Part shown: positions 6,778 through 14,350 of the stretch, in pieces
Layout of the letters: each line of letters begins with the position of its first letter
How positions within the stretch are numbered: position 1 is the first letter of the stretch
Source: an uncultured Ruminococcus sp.
Lineage (GTDB): Bacteria > Bacillota > Clostridia > Oscillospirales > Acutalibacteraceae
Assembly: GCA_902762335.1 (NCBI GenBank)
Contig: CACWNZ010000057.1
Coordinates: 1 to 16,001, forward strand
DNA: 16,001 nucleotides
Direction: 5' to 3'
Notes under the pieces: model-generated
The model's input: only the letters and a program-made list of their open reading frames with translations
What the model was told of the DNA's origin: nothing
Databases searched by the model: none
Program-made: the position numbers and the translations under genes

Positions 6778-7509
6778 ATGTATAAGAACTATATCTTCGA
6801 CCTCTACGGCACTCTTGTCGATATCAGCACCAACGAATACAAGCGCAGCCTGTGGAAAAACATGGCTCTGATCTACTCAATGGGCGGCGCGCCCTATAAG
6901 CCCGCCGAGCTTAACAGACAGTTCAACGCTTATCTCAAAGAGCAGATCGATAATGTTCCCAAGGAAAAATACACGACTCACCCCGAGCCCCGTATAGAGT
7001 ACGTTTTTCAGCGGCTCTATACCGAAAAGGGCGTTCCCTGCGATATGGCTCTTGCTTCCGCAACGGGCAGGACCTTCCGCGCGCTTTCCATGAAATACAT
7101 CAGGCTCTACGACGGCGTTCACGAGCTTTTTGACGCTATACACAGCCACGGCGGCAGGGCTTATCTCCTCTCCAACGCGCAGCGTATCTTTACCGAGCCC
7201 GAAATAAGAATGCTCGGCATCTATGACGAATTCGAGGACGTGATGATCTCCTCTGACGACGGCTGCGCAAAGCCCGATATAATGTTCTATAAACGTATCC
7301 TCGAAAAGCACTCCCTCGATCCCGCCGAGAGCATTATGATAGGCAACGACTATATCACCGATATAAAGGGCTCGCACGAGGCAGGACTTGATTCTCTCTA
7401 CCTGCACACAAATATATCCCCCGAGATAAAGGGCGAGCTTCTCTCAAAATACACCGTAATGAGCGGAAGCATTTTTGAGGCTATCGGGCTGCTTTTCCCC
7501 GAGGAATGA
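6778..7509 (+). CDS. HAD superfamily hydrolase with Tyr in place of the acid/base Asp
   Basis: The protein is 243 aa with a Rossmann-like HAD core and an alpha-helical cap (about residues 20-95). Motif I is FDLYGTLVDI with nucleophile D8, motif II is LLSNAQ, motif III has K in CAKPDIMFYKR, and motif IV is MIGNDYITDIKG. Phosphatases of this superfamily normally have DxD in motif I; here the second Asp is Y10, as in L-2-haloacid dehalogenases, so phosphatase activity is not assured. The start is ATG 6778 with AAAAGGAAG 8 nt upstream; GTG 6769 overlaps that site. It stands alone, with its own promoter and a non-coding gap of about 200 bp after it. Substrate unknown. Confidence 0.88.
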   Translation: MYKNYIFDLYGTLVDISTNEYKRSLWKNMALIYSMGGAPYKPAELNRQFNAYLKEQIDNVPKEKYTTHPEPRIEYVFQRLYTEKGVPCDMALASATGRTFRALSMKYIRLYDGVHELFDAIHSHGGRAYLLSNAQRIFTEPEIRMLGIYDEFEDVMISSDDGCAKPDIMFYKRILEKHSLDPAESIMIGNDYITDIKGSHEAGLDSLYLHTNISPEIKGELLSKYTVMSGSIFEAIGLLFPEE

Positions 7510-7563
7510 GCTTTTCTCCTGCAAGGCTTACAATAGCCGTTTTTATCGAGAATTTCGGCATTA

Positions 7564-7597
7564 TTGTGCAAATCTATCGCAAAAGAGATATTATAAT
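7564..7597 (+). promoter_or_regulatory. Weak candidate promoter for the trkA-trkH unit
   Basis: The 203-bp gap 7510-7712 holds a perfect TATAAT (7592-7597) but only a poorly spaced -35 (TTGTGC, 7564-7569). Downstream, a TCTGCC/GGCAGA inverted repeat with an outer AGCG/CGCT pair suggests a structured leader. A small GGCT/AGCC hairpin plus T-run just after the HAD gene may be a weak terminator. Confidence 0.35.
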
Positions 7598-7712
7598 ACT
7601 AACCGTTTTCATCGGATATATGATAGAATAAATAACGGGAAAACACATAAGCGGTCTGCCGCCTGTGATTGGGGCAGATCTGAAGCGCTGATATCAGAAA
7701 GGAACGTATCTT

Positions 7713-8967
7713 ATGAAGATCACCATAGTAGGCTGCGGAAAGATAGGAGAGACGATCCTCGGCGACCTTGTAAACGAGGGTCATGAGGTAATAGCAGTTG
7801 ATAATGATCCCGCAGTGCTTGAACAGATAAACAATATCCATGACGTTATGACGGTATGCGGCAACGGCACCGACTGCCGCACCCTTACCGAAGCAAGCGT
7901 CAGGGACAGGGAGCTTTTTATCGCGGCAACCTCATCTGACGAGCTCAATATGCTGAGCTGCTACATAGCAAGGCAGATGGGCGCCAAAAATACCATAGCA
8001 AGAATACGCAACCCCGAGTATAATATGGAGAGCCTCGGCTTCTTCAAGGAGACCCTCGGTCTTTCTATGGCGATAAATCCCGATATGCTTGCGGCAAGGG
8101 ATATGTTCAACGTTCTCAAGCTGCCCTCTGCGGTAAAGATACAGACCTTCTCCGAGAGAGGCTTTGAGATAATAGAGCTTATCCTGAAGGAGGATTCCCC
8201 GCTCACGGGCGTAAAGCTCATGGATCTGCGCAGCAAATACAAGGCAAAGTTCCTTATATGCGTAGTGGGCAGGGGAGACAGGGTGTATATACCCGACGGT
8301 AACTTCGTGCTCCGTCCGGGAGATAAAATAGGTCTTACAGCCGAGCCCGCCGAGATACAAAAGCTGTTCAGGGCTCTCGGTCTTGATAAGAAGCAGGCAA
8401 AAAACGTGATGATCCTCGGCGGCGGCAGAATAGCCTTTTACCTTTCAAAGATGCTCACATATACGGGCAACGGCGTCAAGATAATCGAGAGAGATCCCGA
8501 AAAATGCGCGGTGCTCTCCGATGCTCTGCCGAAGGCTGTTATCATAAACGGCGACGGCGCGCAGCAGGAACTCCTTCTTGAAGAGGGACTCGACTCAATA
8601 GATGCCTTCGTATCTCTCACAGGCATGGACGAGGAGAACATACTTATTTCTATCTTCGCTTCAACCCATAACGTGCCTACCGTGATAACAAAGGTCAACC
8701 GCAACGAGCTTGCCTCAATGGCGGCAAAGCTCGGTATAGACAGGATAATCTCACCCAAGGAGATAATTCAGGGTGGGTCCCGAATTCAAGCACACGGGCG
8801 TACCCCTTAAGGATCTCCGTCTCAGACAGGGAACGCTCATAGCCGGAATTATCCGTGACGGCAAGGCTCTTATCCCTGCGGGCGGCGATGCAATCGCAGA
8901 GGGCGACAAGGTGATAATCCTCACGGAGGATCAGCGCCTCAACGATCTTTCCGACATCATCAAGTAA
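7713..8967 (+). pseudogene. trkA: Trk potassium uptake regulatory subunit TrkA, internal deletion and frameshift
   Basis: TrkA is the cytoplasmic NAD-binding gating ring of the TrkH potassium channel, built as RCK_N-RCK_C twice (usually about 450 aa). The first frame gives 365 aa: Rossmann motif GCGKIG (7-12) with D30, first RCK_C, second Rossmann motif GGGRIA, up to ISPKEII (residue 352). It then runs off into 13 unrelated residues and stops at 8810. In another frame, from about 8767, FRVGPEFKHTGVPLKDLRLRQG continues the second RCK_C to TAA 8967. Between KEII and FRVGPEF relatives have about 35 residues, so roughly 105 bp are missing and the frame is shifted. AAGGAG (8757-8762) followed by GTG 8773 could allow re-initiation of the last 64 codons. 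Confidence 0.9.
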
Positions 8968-8983
8968 AGAAAGGTAATAAACC

Positions 8984-10435
8984 ATGAACCGCAGAATGAT
9001 ATTTTACATGGTAGGCAATATCATACTTCTTGAGGCGGTGCTGCTTATGCTGCCCCTGCTCGTATCCCTCGGCTACCATGAGATGAACTGTATCAATGCA
9101 TTTTCCATAACCATAATAATAGCCTCGGTCGTCGGCGTGCTTTTCCGCCGTGTTTTCGACCCCAAAAAGAATAAGGTCATCTATGCCCGCGAGGGCTTTA
9201 TAATAGTTACCTTCGCATGGATCTTCCTGTCCCTTCTCGGCTGTCTGCCGTTCATCATAAGCGGCGAGGTGCCGGATTTCTTCGACGCCTTCTTCGAGAC
9301 GGTCAGCGGACTTACCACCACGGGCGCATCCGTACTCAGAGACGTTGAGAGCATGAGCTATGGTCTGCTGTTCTGGAGGAGCTTTACACATTGGTTAGGC
9401 GGCATGGGAGTCCTCGTGCTCATCATGGCGATACTCCCCTCGGGCTCGGGCAGAGCCATACACATACTCCGCGCCGAAATGGCAGGTCCCGTTATAGGCA
9501 AGATAACCCCCAAGATCAAGGACACCGCAAAGATACTTTACGTCATTTACTTTCTTATCACCTTTGCAGAGACGGTCTTTCTGCTCATAGGAGGAATGCC
9601 CTTATTTGACAGCGTTGTTCACGCGCTCGGCACGGCGGGTACGGGAGGCTTCGGCATCAAGGCGGATTCTATCGCAAGCTACAGCCCCTATCTTCAGTGG
9701 GTCATCACCATATTCATGGTCATCTTCGGCATCAACTTCAACCTGTTCTATATGGTCGTTCTCAGACAGTTCAAGGCGATCTTTACAAACCGTGAGCTCT
9801 GGTTCTATTTCGGAATGATGCTTTGCGCCGCGGGAATAATCACCTATAGTATCTATCCCATTTACAACAACTTCTCCGACTCGGTAAGACATTCCTGCTT
9901 TCAGGTCGCCTCAATGGTATCTACCACCGGCTATTCGACCGCCGATTTCAATCTGTGGCCGGATCTTGCCAAGGGCGTTATATTCATACTTTTCTTCACG
10001 GGCGGCTGCGCGGGCTCTACGGCGGGCGGTCTCAAGCTTTCACGAGTAATAATTCTTTTCAAGGCTATCGTCCGTGATATTCGCCACATGCTTCACCCCC
10101 GTTCGGTATCGTCCGTCAAGTTCGAGGGCAAAAACCTTGACGTCAGCGTTATCAACGGTGTTACTACTTATTTTGCGCTTTACATCATGCTTATTGCAGC
10201 CACCTTCATCGTCCTCTGCTTTGAGCCGTCCTTCGATCTCCAATCCAATCTGACGGCTTCAATATCCTGCTGCAACAACGTAGGTCCCGGACTCGGTCTC
10301 GTGGGGCCAATGGAGGGCTACGGAGGCTATTCATCATTCTCCAAGCTTGTTCTGACCTTTGCCATGCTCTTCGGCAGACTTGAGATCTATCCCATTCTTC
10401 TTGCGCTCTACCCGAGAACGTGGACGAAGAAATAA
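8984..10435 (+). CDS. trkH: Potassium channel subunit TrkH
   Basis: This 483-aa polytopic membrane protein has the four-fold membrane-loop-membrane repeat of Trk/Ktr/HKT transporters. Its four selectivity-filter loops are visible: TTTGAS (111-116), GTGGFG (219-224), STTGYS (313-318) and NNVGPG (431-436). It also has the conserved HWLGGMGVLVL after the first loop and GCAGSTAGGLKLSR before the last repeat. It mediates potassium uptake, normally gated by TrkA. AAAGG at 8970-8974 precedes ATG 8984, 16 bp after the trkA 3' end, so the two are co-transcribed. TrkH itself is full length and shows no lesion, though its TrkA partner is broken in this assembly. Confidence 0.96.
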   Translation: MNRRMIFYMVGNIILLEAVLLMLPLLVSLGYHEMNCINAFSITIIIASVVGVLFRRVFDPKKNKVIYAREGFIIVTFAWIFLSLLGCLPFIISGEVPDFFDAFFETVSGLTTTGASVLRDVESMSYGLLFWRSFTHWLGGMGVLVLIMAILPSGSGRAIHILRAEMAGPVIGKITPKIKDTAKILYVIYFLITFAETVFLLIGGMPLFDSVVHALGTAGTGGFGIKADSIASYSPYLQWVITIFMVIFGINFNLFYMVVLRQFKAIFTNRELWFYFGMMLCAAGIITYSIYPIYNNFSDSVRHSCFQVASMVSTTGYSTADFNLWPDLAKGVIFILFFTGGCAGSTAGGLKLSRVIILFKAIVRDIRHMLHPRSVSSVKFEGKNLDVSVINGVTTYFALYIMLIAATFIVLCFEPSFDLQSNLTASISCCNNVGPGLGLVGPMEGYGGYSSFSKLVLTFAMLFGRLEIYPILLALYPRTWTKK

Positions 10436-10456
10436 TTCATTGTAAAGGAAGATCCC

Positions 10457-11317
10457 ATGAGCAGACTGACAGATATAAACTACGTTAAGGGTGTTCTCGG
10501 CAGACACGGCTTCACCTTTTCCAAGGCTCTCGGACAGAACTTTCTCGTCAATCCCGCCGTCTGCCCTAAAATGGCTCAGCTCAGCGGCGCAGATGAGAAC
10601 ACGGGCGTTATTGAGATAGGTCCGGGCGCGGGCGTTCTCACAGCCGAGCTTGCGCGGCTCTCTCATAAGGTCGTGGCGATAGAGCTTGACAAAAGACTTC
10701 TGCCTGTGCTTGACGAGACTCTCTCGGAATTCGACAACGTAAGAGTGGTCAACGCCGATGCCATGAAGCTTGACCTTGCAAAGCTGATACAGGACGAATT
10801 CGGCGGCGGTGAGGTCGTTATCTGCGCCAATCTGCCGTATTATATAACCTCGCCTATTCTTATGAGGCTCCTTGAGGAGCGCTTGCCCGTCAGCTCGATA
10901 ACCGTTATGGTGCAGAAGGAGGCGGCGGACAGGATATGCGCCTCTCCCGGCACGAGAGCCTCGGGCGCAATAAGCGCGGCGGTGCATTACTACTGTGAGC
11001 CGGAGGTGCTTTTCAAGGTCTCGCCCGGCAGCTTCATTCCGCCCCCGAAGGTGGAATCCGCAGTTATAAAGCTGAATATACTAAAAGAGCCGCCTGTAAA
11101 GGCGGCTGACGAAGGACTTTTCTTCAGAGTTGTAAGGGCGGCATTTCTTCAGCGAAGAAAGACACTTGCAAATTCCCTCAGCGCAGGACTGAGCCTGCCC
11201 AAGCAGACCGTGTCGGAAATTCTTTCGTCCGCAGGCATAAAGCCCAACGCAAGGGCGGAGGAAATGACGATGCAGCAGTTTGCCGATATAACGGGCGCGG
11301 CGCTTCAGTTTTTTTGA
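10457..11317 (+). CDS. rsmA: 16S rRNA dimethyladenosine transferase RsmA (KsgA)
   Basis: The 286-aa enzyme transfers four methyl groups from S-adenosylmethionine to two adjacent adenines near the 3' end of 16S rRNA during 30S maturation. Signature motifs are ALGQNFL (25-30), the SAM motif VIEIGPGAGVLTAEL (51-65), the acidic AIELDKR, and the catalytic NLPYYITSPIL (125-135). The C-terminal helical domain begins near FIPPPKVESAV and contains FLQRRKTLANSL. AAAGGA lies 9 nt before ATG 10457, 21 bp after trkH. The 3' end overlaps the convergent PAP2 gene by 13 bp, so no separate terminator fits between them. Confidence 0.97.
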   Translation: MSRLTDINYVKGVLGRHGFTFSKALGQNFLVNPAVCPKMAQLSGADENTGVIEIGPGAGVLTAELARLSHKVVAIELDKRLLPVLDETLSEFDNVRVVNADAMKLDLAKLIQDEFGGGEVVICANLPYYITSPILMRLLEERLPVSSITVMVQKEAADRICASPGTRASGAISAAVHYYCEPEVLFKVSPGSFIPPPKVESAVIKLNILKEPPVKAADEGLFFRVVRAAFLQRRKTLANSLSAGLSLPKQTVSEILSSAGIKPNARAEEMTMQQFADITGAALQFF

Positions 11318-11862
11318 TGCCGCTTCAGCGCAAACAGAGGCTTGCTCCTGTCAAAGAGCATTCCCTCCAATTTATATGCGACCACTGCGAACACTATCCC
11401 GAAGACCGCTCCGAAGGCGACGTCGGTAGGAAAGTGTACGTAAAGATACATTCTTGAGAATGCCATAAGGAAGCCGAAGATATAGGCTGCAATACCGAGC
11501 CATTTATTGTATATGAAAATAATCGTGGCTGCCCCGAAGGCGAAAAGCGTATGCCCCGAGGGGAACGAAGCGTCAAATGGTACGTTTACAAGAAGCTCGA
11601 CCGTCTTGTCAAGCACACAGGGTCTTGCTCTTGAAACTATGGGCTTGATGATCCCGCTGCTTGCGATGAGATTGAAAACAAGATCGAACGCAAGCGAACG
11701 CCCGAGCGGTCTTGAGCGCTTGAAGATAAGGCTCACAGCGGCGATGATTATCCAGATAAGCCCCGCCTTTCCCAAAAAGGATATAACGGGCATGAGCTTG
11801 TCAAGAAGGTCAGTTCTCAGCTCGGTCTGAATGTAATTCAGTATATAGAATTCTTCGTCCAT
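11305..11862 (-). CDS. PAP2-family membrane phosphatase
   Basis: The 185-aa membrane protein has the full three-part PAP2 signature: KPIVSRARP (73-81), PSGH (101-104) and SRMYLYVHFPTD (136-147, with R137, H143 and D147). Five or six hydrophobic helices surround these motifs, including GLIWIIIAAVSLIF and AYIFGFLMAF. Members dephosphorylate lipid pyrophosphates such as undecaprenyl pyrophosphate or phosphatidate at the outer membrane face; the exact substrate here is unknown. The start is the ATG at 11862-11860 behind GGAGG. It is convergent with rsmA (13-bp tail overlap) and divergent from the DUF6062-like gene. Confidence 0.92.
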   Translation of the reverse strand: MDEEFYILNYIQTELRTDLLDKLMPVISFLGKAGLIWIIIAAVSLIFKRSRPLGRSLAFDLVFNLIASSGIIKPIVSRARPCVLDKTVELLVNVPFDASFPSGHTLFAFGAATIIFIYNKWLGIAAYIFGFLMAFSRMYLYVHFPTDVAFGAVFGIVFAVVAYKLEGMLFDRSKPLFALKRHQKN

Positions 11863-11888
11863 AAGGCTGCCTCCGCATTCTTAAGTAT

Positions 11889-11905
11889 CTTATATTATTA
11901 TATCA
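11889..11905 (-). promoter_or_regulatory. Candidate promoter -10 region of the PAP2 gene
   Basis: On the minus strand a perfect TATAAT lies at 11902-11897, about 35 bp before the ATG. The 17-bp string here (plus strand CTTATATTATTATATCA) is identical to 6651-6667 ahead of the DUF4364-like gene. No convincing -35 was found. Confidence 0.4.
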
Positions 11906-11952
11906 CGACATTCCCGCAAAAGCTATACCGAATTCAGAAAGGCAGTGAAGAA

Positions 11953-12684
11953 ATGAAAGAAAATATCTGCAGCATACCCGTAAACGACGTTTTTATGCCG
12001 AAGGACGGCTGCCCCATGTGCAGAATGAGGGATATGCTTGAGGAACGCAAGGCGGATTACGTTACCGGCTCTGCCATGATGGAGCCCAACGTAAGGATAA
12101 AGACCAACGAGCAGGGCTTTTGCCACCGCCATTTTCAGATGATGGTCAAGCAGGGCAAGCGCCTTTCAAACGCGCTGATCCTTGAGAGCCACCTTCAGCA
12201 GATCTCCGAGCAGTTAGTGCCGCCCGCGGGCAAGTACGACAAAAAGCGCATGGCTGCCCTTGACACTATGCTGAACGACTGCTTTATCTGCCGCGATATA
12301 AAAGAGAACATGGAAAATATGGTCAGGATCGTCCATGCCATGTGGATAAGCGAGCCCGAGTTCCGTCAGCTCTATGCCGAACAGAAATATATCTGCCTTG
12401 AGCATTATTATCTTCTTCTCACCGTCGATCAGAAGGGACTGGGCAAAAGCCTTCAGGCATTTTATGATGAGACATCAAGACTCACGGGGGGCTACCTTAT
12501 AGAGCTCAAAAATGATATAACTCATTTCTGCAGTATGTTCGACTACCGCAGCGCAGGCAAGTCGTGGGGCAATTCCAAGGACAGCATCGAGCGCTCTATA
12601 GAGTTCCTCACGGGCGACAAGGTCGCCGCCGAGCCTGTTCCGGATACGGACGGCGAGGACGAGGAAGAGGATTATACAGAATAA
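11953..12684 (+). CDS. DUF6062-like cysteine/histidine-rich protein
   Basis: The 243-aa soluble protein has two similar metal-ligand-like clusters. The first is C20-x2-C23 (GCPMCRMR) followed by GFCHRHF (C57, H58, H60); the second is C110-x2-C113 (DCFICRDI) followed by YICLEHYYLL (C148, H151). This doubled CxxC ... CxxH layout suggests two zinc or other metal sites and an internal duplication. The C-terminus is a disordered acidic tail (DGEDEEEDYTE). The pattern matches my memory of the DUF6062 family of Clostridia, function unknown. AAAGG at 11938-11942 precedes ATG 11953. It is followed by gpsA after 43 bp, perhaps co-transcribed. Confidence 0.8.
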   Translation: MKENICSIPVNDVFMPKDGCPMCRMRDMLEERKADYVTGSAMMEPNVRIKTNEQGFCHRHFQMMVKQGKRLSNALILESHLQQISEQLVPPAGKYDKKRMAALDTMLNDCFICRDIKENMENMVRIVHAMWISEPEFRQLYAEQKYICLEHYYLLLTVDQKGLGKSLQAFYDETSRLTGGYLIELKNDITHFCSMFDYRSAGKSWGNSKDSIERSIEFLTGDKVAAEPVPDTDGEDEEEDYTE

Positions 12685-12727
12685 GGTCATTTTTACTTAG
12701 AAAAACCATCACACGGGAGGCATTGCA

Positions 12728-13687
12728 ATGAATATCACTTTATTGGGCTGCGGAAGATGGGGCTCGTTTATTGGCTGGTATCTTGATAAAACAGGTCACA
12801 GCGTGACTATCTGGGGGCTGAGCGATGCTCCGCAGTTTATCGAGCTCAGAGATACCCGTAAAAACAATATGCTCACCTTCAGAGACAGCATAACCATCAC
12901 CGATGATCTCGAACAGGCGGTCACGGGCGCAGATATAATGATAATCTCTATCAGCGCGCAGGCTCTCCGTTCCTTCATGCCGCGCCTTGCAGCATTCCCG
13001 CTTGAGGATAAGAAAATAGTCCTCTGTATGAAGGGAATAGAGGTCAACACGGGCAAAAGGCTCACCGAGATCGTGGATGAGTTCGTCCCCGAAAAAACAC
13101 AGGTCGGCGTATGGGTAGGCCCCGGTCACCCGCAGGATTTCAGCAACGGCATACCTAACTGCATGGTAATAGATTCAAGACACGATGAGCTCAAGCATTT
13201 TCTCATCAAGCAGTTCTCAAGCGAGCTTATCCGCTTCTACGTCGGCAACGATCTCGTCGGTACCGAAATAGGCGCCGCCGCCAAAAACACCATAGGCATA
13301 GCCGCGGGTATGCTCGACGGTCTTAACCTTTCGTCCCTCAAGGGCGCTCTTATGTCCCGAGGCACGAGAGAGATCTCGCGTCTTATCAAGGCTATGGGCG
13401 GCAACGAGCTTTCGGCTTACGGTCTGTGCCATTTAGGCGATTACGAGGCTACGCTTTTCTCGCCCTACAGCCATAACCGCCGTTTCGGCGAAATGCTCGT
13501 AAAGGGCGAAAGATTCGACCTTCTTGCCGAGGGTGTCGATACCACAAAGGCGCTTCTCTATCTCGGGCATAAATACGAGGTGGATCTTCCTATCTGCTCA
13601 ACGGTCAACAGCGTTATCGCAGGCGAAATAACCGCAAAAAGAGGTCTTTCCGACCTGTTCCTGCGCAGCATAAAGACCGAGTTCTGA
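12728..13687 (+). CDS. gpsA: NAD(P)-dependent glycerol-3-phosphate dehydrogenase
   Basis: The 319-aa enzyme reduces dihydroxyacetone phosphate to sn-glycerol 3-phosphate, the backbone for phospholipids. The N-terminal Rossmann motif is GCGRWGS (7-13); K102 in CMKGIE and K186 in AAAKNTIGIAAGMLDGL are the expected catalytic-site lysines. The C-terminal helical domain includes GLCHLGDYEATLFSPYSHNRRFGEML and LAEGVDTTKAL. The loop usually written SGPSFAxE reads VGPGHPQDFSNGIP, so this belongs to a divergent GpsA clade; cofactor preference cannot be stated. GGGAGG at 12715-12720 gives a clear start. It ends before two tandem terminators. Confidence 0.9.
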   Translation: MNITLLGCGRWGSFIGWYLDKTGHSVTIWGLSDAPQFIELRDTRKNNMLTFRDSITITDDLEQAVTGADIMIISISAQALRSFMPRLAAFPLEDKKIVLCMKGIEVNTGKRLTEIVDEFVPEKTQVGVWVGPGHPQDFSNGIPNCMVIDSRHDELKHFLIKQFSSELIRFYVGNDLVGTEIGAAAKNTIGIAAGMLDGLNLSSLKGALMSRGTREISRLIKAMGGNELSAYGLCHLGDYEATLFSPYSHNRRFGEMLVKGERFDLLAEGVDTTKALLYLGHKYEVDLPICSTVNSVIAGEITAKRGLSDLFLRSIKTEF

Positions 13688-13714
13688 TAGTTCACCGTAT
13701 ATATATAAATATGA

Positions 13715-13748
13715 GCGACCGTCCGGAATAATACGGGCGGTCGCTTTT
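13715..13748 (+). terminator. Intrinsic terminator after gpsA
   Basis: An 11-bp stem with one G-U pair (13715-13725 with 13734-13744) has an 8-nt loop and TTTT (13745-13748). Confidence 0.87.
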
Positions 13749-13785
13749 GTATGCTTTTCCCTTCAAAGCTCAATATTTCAGCTCA

Positions 13786-13819
13786 GGCAGTCTGACCCTT
13801 AGGTCAGGCTGCCGTTTTT
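13786..13819 (+). terminator. Second intrinsic terminator before the cotJ operon
   Basis: A 12-bp stem (GGCAGTCTGACC at 13786-13797 with 13802-13813, one G-U pair) has a 4-nt loop, then GTTTTT. It lies only 37 bp after the first terminator, so it insulates the sporulation operon from gpsA transcription. Confidence 0.87.
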
Positions 13820-13832
13820 CGTTTTCCGGCAC

Positions 13833-13847
13833 CTTACGGAGCGTAAG
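13833..13847. promoter_or_regulatory. Inverted repeat immediately upstream of the cotJ promoter
   Basis: The perfect palindrome CTTACG-GAG-CGTAAG lies just upstream of the likely -35 region of cotJA. It could be an operator. No known regulator motif was recognised. Confidence 0.3.
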
Positions 13848-13848
13848 C

Positions 13849-13875
13849 ACAGAAAAAACCCGGCGTCATATTATA
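13849..13875 (+). promoter_or_regulatory. Sporulation-type promoter (sigma-E/sigma-K-like) for cotJABC
   Basis: CATATTATA at 13867-13875 fits the mother-cell -10 pattern CATAnnnTA, with AC at 13849-13850 placed 16 bp upstream as in sigma-K promoters. No good sigma-A hexamer pair is present. In Bacillus subtilis the cotJ operon is sigma-E dependent; the exact factor here is inferred. Confidence 0.45.
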
Positions 13876-13896
13876 TAAGAGAAAGGAGAAATGAAC

Positions 13897-14103
13897 ATGG
13901 ATGTTATCAAAGAGCTTCAAAACTCAGAATATTTTATCAAGCCTCTTCCCGAAAAAACCGTGATAGCCATGGCTTACGTTCCTTATCAGAATGCGGAGAG
14001 GCTTTATTCCCCGGAATGCGGCATAAAAAACGGAACGCTTTTCCCTGAGCTTAACAAGCCCTTTACTGCAGCCTGCCCGAACGGAGGTAAAGCCGATGAG
14101 TGA
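13897..14103 (+). CDS. cotJA: Spore coat-associated protein CotJA
   Basis: This 68-aa protein has the CotJA signature AMAYVPYQNAERLYSPECGI followed by NGTLFPELNKPF. It is an inner spore-coat component made in the mother cell, deposited together with CotJC. I prefer ATG 13897 over the in-frame ATG 13891, because AGGAG ends at 13888 and leaves only 2 nt before 13891 but 8 nt before 13897. It overlaps cotJB by 8 bp, so the two are translationally coupled. Confidence 0.9.
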   Translation: MDVIKELQNSEYFIKPLPEKTVIAMAYVPYQNAERLYSPECGIKNGTLFPELNKPFTAACPNGGKADE

Positions 14104-14347
14104 AAGAGAACGCCTGCTGAAGCGACTGTCCTCCTATGATTTTGCAATAGCCGAAATGCATATATATCTCGACACCCACCCCGACGACAGGAGCGCCGCC
14201 GCCGCTTTGCGCGTATACGAAGAAAAAAGCGGCGCCCTTCGCAGCGAATTCGAGGAAAAATACGGTCCCCTCAGCCCCTCAGACGAAAACGGCAACCGCT
14301 GGGCATGGATATCCGATCCATGGCCGTGGGATAATCAGGAGGTATGA
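14096..14347 (+). CDS. cotJB: Spore coat protein CotJB
   Basis: The 83-aa protein fits CotJB: RLLKRLSSYDFAIAEMHIYLDTHPDDRSAAAAL, then a helix and the aromatic C-terminal segment WAWISDPWPWDNQEV seen in the family. It is a small mother-cell protein needed with CotJA for CotJC assembly into the coat. GGAGG at 14083-14087 is inside cotJA, 8 nt before ATG 14096. cotJC starts 3 bp after its stop. Confidence 0.92.
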   Translation: MSERERLLKRLSSYDFAIAEMHIYLDTHPDDRSAAAALRVYEEKSGALRSEFEEKYGPLSPSDENGNRWAWISDPWPWDNQEV

Positions 14348-14350
14348 TCT

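Noticed and set aside
7598..7712. Cyclic-di-AMP (ydaO-type) riboswitch ahead of trkA
   Set aside because: Potassium genes are often under such control and the leader has some pairing, but I could not match the conserved core of the class.
11088..11107. AGCCGCC-N6-GGCGGCT hairpin as a terminator
   Set aside because: It lies inside intact rsmA coding sequence and has no T-run; coding constraint explains it.
13749..13785. Small RNA between the two tandem terminators
   Set aside because: Only 37 bp lie between them with no promoter; tandem termination is simpler.
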